DNA of 64,000 bases from VBWE01 sp943372645. GTDB lineage: Bacteria; Bacteroidota; Bacteroidia; Palsa-965. Below the pieces are notes generated by a model that was not told the origin of the DNA, did no database searches, and was given only the letters and a program-made list of their open reading frames with translations. This document shows positions 51,836 to 61,100 of this stretch, piece after piece. The translations under genes and the position numbers were made by a program. Position 1 is the stretch's first letter, and every line of letters begins with the position of its first letter. The DNA is taken from NCBI GenBank assembly GCA_943372645.1, contig CALRZN010000013.1, forward strand, positions 1-64,000, read 5' to 3'.

Positions 51836-52822
51836 TTACAAATCCACTTCTTTCGCCATCATTTCTTTGGCAAACGCTGCTTTTATAGGTGTCCATTTTT
51901 CGAAATCGTTATACACGCACCATTCATACTCCAACTGATTTATTGTTTCTTCAGTCAGTTTATGGAGATCGAAATGCATCTTTACTTCTGCCAGCAGTTC
52001 CTGCTGATCACTGCTGTATAGCCCGATCTGTATAAGTTCGATGTTTTCCTGGGTTTCGATGTATTGGTTGACTTCGTCAATAAAACCTGCATTGTCTGCT
52101 GCTTTGTTTTCCAGTTCTCGCGGTTTGTCATTTAGTACAACTACTGTACCCAGTGTAGTATGTCCTGCAAGGAATGTCAAAGCTGTGCTTACTTTCTTTT
52201 GGAGAAAAACATGTGCGTCATTTTTGTTTTTGAATAAACGGATGATGTCTGCTGCTGAAAGTCCTGGTATATTATACACGTAGCTGGAATAATCCATTTC
52301 CCGTGTAAGCAGGCCGGGGTTTTCTTCGCTGTATATTTTTATGTAGGCAGCGAAGAATTCGGCGTAGTTTTTGTATTCGCCATCGTGCCTGATCCTAACT
52401 ACACTTTTTGTTTTTGGATATTCGGAAAAACTGCCTTTCATTTTTTTTGCAATTTCAGGTCTTCCAAAAAAATAACTTACGCTGTCATAAAAATTAAAAT
52501 CGCCACACAGAATTAGAGAATACTCATTTAAATATTTAAAAGAGTCTACTCTGTTGACAGCTACCGGAGCAATTTTTTTTTGTTGTTCCTCAGCTATTTT
52601 ATTTAAGTCGACTCGTAATCGTCCAAAAGACTCTTTCAATATAAATAGCCCATTTTCGGAATAGTTTATCTGATCTTTAAAAAAGGAATAATTCGCATTA
52701 AGTAGTCTTCCCAATGCTTTGATAAAAATAAAAAAGTAACGACGCTCATCGTCTAAATAGTTTGTGTCAATGCTTTCCTGATCGGGCAATTCTGCGAATA
52801 TGTGAATTTTATTTACTTTCAT
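51836..52822 (-). CDS. putative immunity protein 2
   Basis: A soluble protein of 328 residues without signal peptide, starting MKVNKIHIFAELPDQESIDT. It is rich in Tyr, Phe and charged residues; no family recognised. It is called immunity by position: its ATG lies inside the last codons of tip 2 with a 14-nt overlap, exactly as immunity gene 1 overlaps the end of the full toxin. Its first 35 codons are repeated at 50657-50774. It is A+T-rich compared with the rest of the window. It is not visibly related to immunity protein 1, which fits different tips needing different partners. Confidence 0.7.
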   Translation of the reverse strand: MKVNKIHIFAELPDQESIDTNYLDDERRYFFIFIKALGRLLNANYSFFKDQINYSENGLFILKESFGRLRVDLNKIAEEQQKKIAPVAVNRVDSFKYLNEYSLILCGDFNFYDSVSYFFGRPEIAKKMKGSFSEYPKTKSVVRIRHDGEYKNYAEFFAAYIKIYSEENPGLLTREMDYSSYVYNIPGLSAADIIRLFKNKNDAHVFLQKKVSTALTFLAGHTTLGTVVVLNDKPRELENKAADNAGFIDEVNQYIETQENIELIQIGLYSSDQQELLAEVKMHFDLHKLTEETINQLEYEWCVYNDFEKWTPIKAAFAKEMMAKEVDL

Positions 52823-52835
52823 TTTTACCTAGTTT
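52718..52835. repeat. 118-bp direct repeat, copy 2
   Basis: It matches 50657-50774 with one mismatch and covers the tip-2/immunity-2 junction. Confidence 0.9.
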
Positions 52836-54157
52836 GATGTTAATGTTAAAACCCCAATATAAATTATCTGTTTCAGTTAGCCCGTATTTTGTTCTAAGAG
52901 AAGCAAGGTCTACGTCAGCTTCAGCAGGGAAGGTTTCTTTATAGTACTTGCTAAACTCTATTTGCGAATTTAATAAATAGTTTTCTGGAAATTCCAATGT
53001 AGCTCCATTCAATTGATGCCCGGAAAGAATCAAACTGGTCTCGTTTCCTAAAACCGAAGATGTTAGAAGCAAATATTTATTAACTAGTGCTAAGTTGTTA
53101 TTATACCGTTTCATTAAAGCCGAAACTTGATATACCGTTTCTGGATGTAAAACATTCTCAAGTTTGGCGCTGCTTAAACTTCCCGGTTCAATACCCAACT
53201 CCTGCATCTGGTACAAACCCATTAAAGTATTGGTTGACATTTCCGTTTTGCCACCGGGTAAAGTTGGGCTGCCCGGAATACTTTTGGGCAGTTCACCTTT
53301 GGCCGGGTTGTTCGATCGGCTTTCGTGCTGCAGTATCAGCTTACCTCCTTTTTTCTTGTTCCGTTTATCATACGTTTTCCGGTAACGGCCTTCGCCTGAA
53401 CCGAACGTAGCAATCATTTCTGCGAGTCCGGAACCATAATCGCTTCCCTTTTCGTTGGTATTAACTCCTTTCGGCAACGAAACCGCATTTTTTCCATTGT
53501 AATATTTAGGATCGTACGCACGGTCGCGCTCAGCATCTTTCTGCAAATCGGTTTTCAGGCTTTCCGGCGAATTATAAATTTTGAAACCGAGAAACAAATT
53601 CACCCGTGCAGCATCATAAGCTGCCATCACGCCTAAAAACGCACGCAACAAATCAAGTTGTTCCGTGACCGTTTCTTTGCCAGAAAGTGTTTGCCGCAAA
53701 CCGGCTATCGCGTTTTCATCATACTGCACCAGTGTACTGATTTCGCTTTGCTGCAATTGCTGAAACACGTCCATACCCAAAAGGTGTTCCACCATTGCTT
53801 CCGGAGTTGCGTAGCTGTAATACGCTTCCGCCACAATACTCCCCTTTGCATCCTTCCCCGCCAGCATGGAGTTCTGGATATCCAGCTTGCTGCTGCGCCC
53901 TTCAATAAAATCGAGCAGTTGCTGCGAGGTGGCGTTAAATACTACTTCACCTTGCGTAAGTTCTGCGCGTATCTGCTTTGCAAATTCGGTGGCGGTGATG
54001 GTTGCAGGCGTTTCGGCTTTTACAGGCAGACCCAGTTTGCGCAACGCATTTTTGAGGGCTTCCCAGAGGTTATCCAGGAACGTTTTTAACCACGAGGGAT
54101 TGGTTTCCGGGGTGTTGCTTTCCACCGCCGAAAAATCAAGTTGTTCGCCGCTGGCGG
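52809..54157 (-). pseudogene. orphan toxin tip 2 (start-less C-terminal cassette)
   Basis: An open frame of 449 codons begins in the middle of a protein: the first 110 codons repeat the pre-tip region of the full toxin (residues about 1801-1911) with 331 bp and no gap. The frame then continues into a different tip of about 339 residues. There is no ATG, signal or promoter at the front; the frame starts right after the stop of immunity gene 1, and GTG at 54125 is the best internal start. The last 130 residues resemble those of tip 1 (SGHQLN versus SGHQIN; WGFNINIKL versus WKFKLVINL). This is the form of the orphan tips known for CdiA and Rhs toxins: silent donors for tip exchange. Confidence 0.78.
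53827..54157. repeat. 331-bp pre-tip direct repeat, orphan copy
   Basis: It aligns without gaps to 56090-56420. The gene-5' third (about 54030-54157) is nearly identical; differences rise toward the tip. The edges are sharp at both ends. Confidence 0.93.
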
Positions 54158-54161
54158 ATAT

Positions 54162-55136
54162 TTACATAACATCCTCTTCTGTAAACTGCGGAAAAATTGC
54201 TTTTTCATCGAACGATGCGAGATTGAAAATCATTTCCAATTCCCGCGTAAAGGATTCAGCCGTAGCATTAAAATCAGGATCAGTTGCATTGGGCGAATAG
54301 TCCACAATCAGCAGCGGGTATTCCGATTCCGGTTTAAAAAGCTGCTGTTGCGGCCGTGGAAGTATAGTAATACGAAACCAGTTTAACGGATTGGAATTCC
54401 CATAAACGATAGCGTGTAAAGCAAATGGCTGATTGCTATTAATTACGTTTGTAAATTCTGCATCCGTTTTCAGTTTTTCGGCAGTATCAAACGTTAATAC
54501 CTGTTCGTGCAGTGCAACTTTTAGTGTAACAGGCGCATTAAATTTTTCACACAACTGTTTTTCTACTTTTCCGGTTATTGTTTGTATCCATGTGGCAAAG
54601 GTGTCTTTGCCGGCAAGCATTTCCAGTATCATTGATTTTTGAACTCCCGGAAAACGAAACTGGTAACTGGTAGTTTCTATGTCGCGGATTATTTCGGGTA
54701 CACTGGTGATGTATTTTTCGAGGAATTGCTTAATTGTTTGATAACGTTGTTCTGATTGAAAATCCATACCGACTGCATAGCCACGTTCAATAAATTTCAA
54801 ATTTGGAAAGTCTAATAACTTGGTTATCATTACTTCCCCTCCCGTTGATATGCTTAGCGGAACATCGAAATTATCATTAATCTCTCTCATGTCGCCATGG
54901 CCCTCACGTGAAAAAACGAGTTGTTTTGCAAGCGCAGGAAATTGAGAAAGTTCCATTTTTATCGCCGAACGATGGTCATATCTGACAAAAAGCAATGAAG
55001 GAATACTCGTCTCTGTATCAAACTCGTAACTTCGGGAAGGTAAAGCAATTTTAATCATTTCAAATAGCCGAGCACCAGAACTGTTTATCTTTAGCCTGTC
55101 TCCTTTTCTTATCTGTGGAATCTCAATTCGTTTCAT
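54162..55136 (-). CDS. putative immunity protein 1
   Basis: A soluble protein of 324 residues starting MKRIEIPQIRKGDRLKINSS. No signal peptide and no recognised family. It is called immunity by position only: the ATG lies 14 nt inside the end of the full toxin gene (55123), giving translational coupling, and it ends 4 bp before the duplicated pre-tip sequence. It is A+T-rich like immunity gene 2 but shares no obvious sequence with it. Alternatives are a chaperone or loading factor for the tip, or a separate effector. Confidence 0.7.
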   Translation of the reverse strand: MKRIEIPQIRKGDRLKINSSGARLFEMIKIALPSRSYEFDTETSIPSLLFVRYDHRSAIKMELSQFPALAKQLVFSREGHGDMREINDNFDVPLSISTGGEVMITKLLDFPNLKFIERGYAVGMDFQSEQRYQTIKQFLEKYITSVPEIIRDIETTSYQFRFPGVQKSMILEMLAGKDTFATWIQTITGKVEKQLCEKFNAPVTLKVALHEQVLTFDTAEKLKTDAEFTNVINSNQPFALHAIVYGNSNPLNWFRITILPRPQQQLFKPESEYPLLIVDYSPNATDPDFNATAESFTRELEMIFNLASFDEKAIFPQFTEEDVM

Positions 55137-58100
55137 TGTATTTTGTTTTGGCTAAGTTAATAACAAGTTTGAATTTCCAATTTACAAACAACTCATCTTG
55201 TTTTCCCGGATCAAGGCCGTTTTCCTGCATAATAGATTCACAATCAGCTTTTGACAACGAATAGTATTTACCCATTACTTCAATCAGATTTTTGAATGAT
55301 ATTTTAGAACTATTGCTGAAATCGATTTCAACGTTGTTGATTTGATGCCCTGAAATCTGCAACTGTGTATCAGCAGGTTGAACAATATCTAGCTCGCGGT
55401 AAGCCTCATTGCTTTTCGATAAATTTCCGTTGTTCATTTCACTGATTTTAGCAAGCTGACATAAAGTACGGAAGTTAACAACTTCTGCAATTTCATATCT
55501 TCTCAGGCTTCCGTAGTTGATACCCATATCTTTCATTTGCATAATAGTTATATAAGCAAATGTAGGAGTGGTTCCATTTTCTTTATCAAGTGTTGTTCCA
55601 GCATGTTCTATGTTTTTATCAACAGGTTCGGTTTTATAGTTTGGCGATTGCAAAAATGCATCAGTAAGGGTTAGTACGCGATCTTTCACATTGTACTCTT
55701 GTGTAAATACACCTGTATTTGTTTTTCCTGTATTCCAGTTTCGTTGTTCAACTTCGTAGTCTGCAACTCTTTTCTTTTTATCGAACAAATCTGTTTCTCC
55801 AATCGGTTTTGTCCCCCATGTGGGTTCCCAATCCGGGAAAGGAACGATACTGTTAAAAATCTGCTCAGAATCAGTAACGTTCATACTTCTGCGTTCAATA
55901 TGATATTGTAACGCTTTTCCATTTGCAAAATACATCCGTTTCATAAAAAACAACGACTCCTCCGGATACTGTTCAAACACCGGATCAAAAGAAGAGGAGT
56001 TTACAATATTACGCTGCTGCAAAATCGCTTTGCAATGCTGTATGAGTTCTTGTTTGGCTTCGGGCGAAAGCGGATTGGAATACCAATTCTCCGCCACAAT
56101 ACTCCCCTTTGCATCCTTCCCCGCCAGCATGGAATTCTGAATGTCTAATTTGCTGCTGCGCCCTTCAATAAAGTCGAGCAGTTGCTGCGATGTGGCGTTA
56201 AACACCACATCGTTTTGTGTGAGTTCGGCGCGTATCTGCTGTGCAAATTCAGCGGCGGTAATGGTTGCTGGTGTTTCGGCTTTAACCGGCAGGCCCAGTT
56301 TGCGCAACGCGTTTTTGAGGGCTTCCCAGAGGTTATCCAGGAACGTTTTTAACCACGAGGGATTGGTTTCCGGGGTGTTGCTTTCCACCGCCGAAAAATC
56401 AAGTTGTTCGCCGCTGGCGGCTTTGGCCAGGAGTTCTTTAACGAGGTAGCGCGTGGCATCGGATGAGCTTTCGGCTGCTTTTTTGTAATTCGGATCGCTG
56501 GCGAGTTGCTGGTACGCTTTTGATTTTTTTACTTCAGCAATAACCCCGTCAATCAGTTTCGGATCAGCCACATCGCATACCTGGAGCCAGATGTGCGAAA
56601 ACTCTTCGAGCAGGGTGCGTGCATTGGCGCCCAGTGCCCGGTTCATAAACACGTACATGCGGTTATCAAGCATGCCTGCGTAACCTTTCTGCGTGTTGTT
56701 TTCCTCAATCGTGGTTACTCCCGGCATGGCGCGGCGCAGCTGCGCTTCTTCACTCAGCGGGGCTGGCACGGCCTGTTTGTCGGCGTGTATAATTACCTCG
56801 CTGCGGGTATGTTTGCCTTTGCCGTGCTGCCTTATTTCGATGCGGTAACTGCGGGCGATATTATGGAACATGTATTCGTTGTTTACCGCTTCCAGCTGCG
56901 CTTTCAATGCATCCAGTGTAACTTCTTTTCCGTCCACCTGCACCATACCGGTTTCCGGGTTATACAGGTATCTGCTTCCGAAATTGCTTTCCGATATAGC
57001 ATCAATCTGCGCAAAAATGGATTTGAAATCAATGGCTGTAACATCGTGGCGGTTCATAAACCGCTGCATCTGTTTGGCTTTTCGGGTAAGCAATTTCTTT
57101 TTATCAGCGATGGACATATCGGGATCGCTGAGGATTTCGAAAAACCGGTCGCTGCGTTTATCAAAACGTTCCTGCACTTTTTCTTTTTTGCCTGAAAGCC
57201 CTGCGCGACCCTGTCCGTCGTACCCCGCAAGCAGTTGAGCCACGATGAGCGCCTGCAGGTCGCCGCGGAGACTCATGGCAGCCATACTCCCGGCACCGGT
57301 TCCCTGGAGCAGGGGAGAGGCGTTTATGCTGTTCTGGTATGTGGTACTTTGTGTGGTAAACTCACCCACTGACGTGGCTGTGCCGGCATCGGGGCGTGAT
57401 GTTTCAACCGCATTTAATTTTTCACGGTTTTCCAAATAGTCAGAAAGACTTCCTTTCGCAGTTACTGTTTCTATGCGGTTGCGGAAAGCGGCGGTATTTT
57501 CACCGGCAATGCGGAAACTGTCGAACTGCGCCTGTGCATCAGCTGACAATCCTTCACGGGTAATAAATACAAAATATTCGTCGGTTACATTTTGTGAGGT
57601 TAAATTTTTGCCGTGTTGTTCGGACAGGTTTTTGAAAAAATCTGCAAGGGTTGTACGTTCCGTTTCTGAAAGGCCTGCCTGCCCGATATATCCGGCGATG
57701 CTTCCCATACTTAGTGGCGGCACCCCGGCCTGCTGCATGGCACTTAGCGAAGCAGCAATAGAAGCATAAGCACCACCCATTTTAGTGAGCGATACAATTG
57801 TCTGCGCATCAGGTGTACGACCAAGATAGAGACTGATGAGTGCTTTATAGCCTTCGATATTCCCGTCTTTGCTGGTGAGTTCTGATGCCCACCGTGCTAC
57901 CCCGGCTTCCTGTGCGCCCTGCCCGTAATACATTTCGAGCACCTGCTGTTTGTCGTTTTCTATTTTGTTCTCCGGATGGGTTTCATTCCAGTCGCTGATT
58001 ATTTTGCGGAGCGCGTCAATGTCGAATGTTCCATCTGATCGATTTGCCAGCCCATTTACTTCATTTAGCAGTTTCCGGTCAAACTCAAAATGTTCAGTCA

Positions 58101-61100
58101 GTCCGGTTTCTGCATTAACAGATTGGATGATCGTCGTTTTTGAAGTAAGCTGATTGGTTACACTCACCAGTTGAAACGGCCCGCTGATAAAGGCTCCGGT
58201 AAGGAATGTTGCAAATTCATCTTTCCATTCGAAATGGAGCGGGTTTTCGCCATGAATCAGATCCGCGAAACGGTTGTCGAGTGCTTCCTCCACATATTCG
58301 GTAAATGCGCCGCTGATTCCGAATGTTTGCCTGAACGATTCCATAAGTGTACTGTTAGCCGTAAGTGCAGCATAACTGCTGGTAGCTTTCATGTGCAGCA
58401 GTTCGTCCATGGTAACTACTTTCTTCCCAAGCAGCCAGCGGAAAAATAATGCGTTCTTAAACTGCGGGTTTTTGATCATAAAACTTACCGCCATATTTCG
58501 GGGTAAACTCACCAGCACTTCGCCGAGGCTTTCGGTAAGAAACGAAGAAGCTGTTGTCAGAAATCCTTTTGCTATTGCTTCTCCGAATCCGATTTCCGAC
58601 TCTTTCAACCTGAAACTCATTGTGCCATCGCCAGCTATTGTATAACTCTGCGGCAACATTTCAGAAGTAGCGTTTTTAAATACCTGCTGAGGGTTTACGA
58701 GTGTTTGTGTAAATGCACCGGCAAGATATCCAGCGGTTTTGGCAATTATTTTCCCGGTCACCGATGCTGCCATTTCGTTTCCGAGTACGCGTGCAACACC
58801 AGCGGTAACAGCTGTTTTCCCGGCTGAAAAAGCACCTACAGTAAGCACAAACTCAATCAGGAATGGAATTGCCTGGGCAACACCTGATCCGACCATATAA
58901 CCAACCGAGTCGGGTGTCATGTTTTTTAACTGCTGAAAGGCGGCATAAGTTTCGATCAGTACAAACTCTTCTTCAGACAGCGATCCGGTTTTTGCTTTTT
59001 CCGCAATGTTTTTAAGCTGGTAATTCCGGCTGATGCCAACTAATGAACCGATAAACGGAATCATTTCATCTCCGCGTACGGATGTAAATCCGGAAGCAAA
59101 ATTTTCCCAGAAACCGCTTTCTTCATCAGGTAGATCAAGCATTTTTTCTACATTATCCAGTGCTGAATTATATATTTCCAGCATGCCCATTGCATTTATC
59201 CTGTCGTAAGAAATATAACCCCAGCATTGCTGCCATCCCTCAAATACCGATTTCGGGGATGCCGCTTTTTGCCAGTAATCCACTTTCATCTGGAGGTAAT
59301 CCTTGTAACTGTTAGCCCATGAACGAAGCATAAATGTACTTACGCCATAAGACTTGCCTGTTTTATCAACCGGAAAATACAGGCGGCTCATTACATATTC
59401 GTAATACTCCGCCCGCGCCAGGTTCATCGTTTCTGTTTTGTTTTTGTGGTAACTGGTGAACTTCCGATAGCCTTCCACATCCGCATAAATATTATTAAAA
59501 ACGTTACCTGCCCAGTTGAGTTGCGGTTTTATCTTTTCCCAGTTGTCCTGAATCCGTTTTTCCTTGCCGTCCACATCCTTATCTCGGAAACCTGCATTTT
59601 TTACATCAGCCAGCGCATCTTCGAGCAGGTGTTTTGGAATATAATAGGGTTCGCTGTATTTACTGTTTACGTAATTGTTTTTGGTTTCTTCAAATTCCAA
59701 CTGTGCCTTCGTAAAAAGCACAGCACTCTCTGTTGCATAAATATCATTATAAACACGGTCAAGTTCATCGGAATAGTCCTGCACCCGTGCAATAAACGCA
59801 TCCATAATTACTTTCTGTTTGGGCGTTAAGGTGTCGGTTGGTTTTTGCAGATCAACAAAGTAGTGTATAAAACGATTCATTTCTTCGTCGCCTTCAACAC
59901 GATCCGCATTACGAAGTTCAGCCCGAACTCCCGGAAGTTCCTGGTTGATATAGGCATCCAGCTTGGCCTGCTGTTCTTTACGCAACCTGCTCAGGAGGTT
60001 TTTTTTATCTTCTTCCAGCTTATAATTGATATGATTCTGAGTGCGTTCGATAAACGCCAGTGCTCTTTTTTCGCGGTTTTCCTGTACCTGCTCAACATAA
60101 TCTTCATACATGAAATAATTTGCTTCATGATTACCGGGCTGAGAGTTAAGGTAGTTGACCACATCGTCATGTATTTCTTTTTCCTGGTATTCCATCAAAA
60201 TCCATTGATTCGATCGTATTAGCGTTTCTGCCTGGTCAAACTTGCTTTTATCTGTAACATCAGAAGAGTGATCCCTGACCATCTGAAGATCATTGTATTC
60301 ATCCCGCCGGATATGATACATCATGACTTCGAGTATGTTTTTCTTTACCAGCGTATTTAATTCATTTCGTACACCCTCTTTCCGGATTGCTTCGGTACGC
60401 GCTTCAATGGCAATCTGCTGTCCCAGTTTTTCTCTGTTTATCTGCATTTCTGACTGCCGTTTATTATAATCAGAAACAGATGCCATGTAATCATTCCCGA
60501 TTACAGGCAGTTCCGGAAGCAGAGGAATGTTTTGCGTATTTTTGTCCTGTTCGGGGGCAGCAATTGCCAGTAACGTTTCATCATCCAGTTCGCCCGGATT
60601 ATCAACATTTCCTATACCCCACATTTTAATCTGCGCATCGTAAACAGCCATAGCAAAACGCATATCCCAGTCATTCGCAAATGCAACTTGTTGCCATAAA
60701 TCAGTTCCCCGCATTTTTGAATAAACCCTTCTCGCACCAGTGCTCCAATTTGACTGTTCATGAAAAAAGATATTATTTGCAACACCTTTAATAAACTGTT
60801 CGCTGAATACCTCCGGTACTGGTGTGTCGTATAAAAAACTTGGTACGTTTTGGAGTTTTTTCCGATTATATACAAAGTCAAGCAGGAACCTGTAAGTCAT
60901 TTCACCAAGAATGCCGTCATAATTACCGTATCCCATTTCCTGGCTGCTAGCGCCCGATTCGGGAAAAAGAATCTTTTGTGCTGCTGCAACGAGGTATGCG
61001 AAATCGTCACCTATCCCTTTTTCTCTTGCGGCTTTGTGATGTGCTTCATCATTTGAAGTCCATAAAAGTCGGTCACAAAGTTCTTCCCACTGCGGCCCGA

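Noticed and set aside
54125..54180. Stop-codon readthrough fusing immunity protein 1 with tip 2
   Set aside because: The two are in the same frame with only TAA between them, but a one-in-three chance explains this and no readthrough signal is visible.
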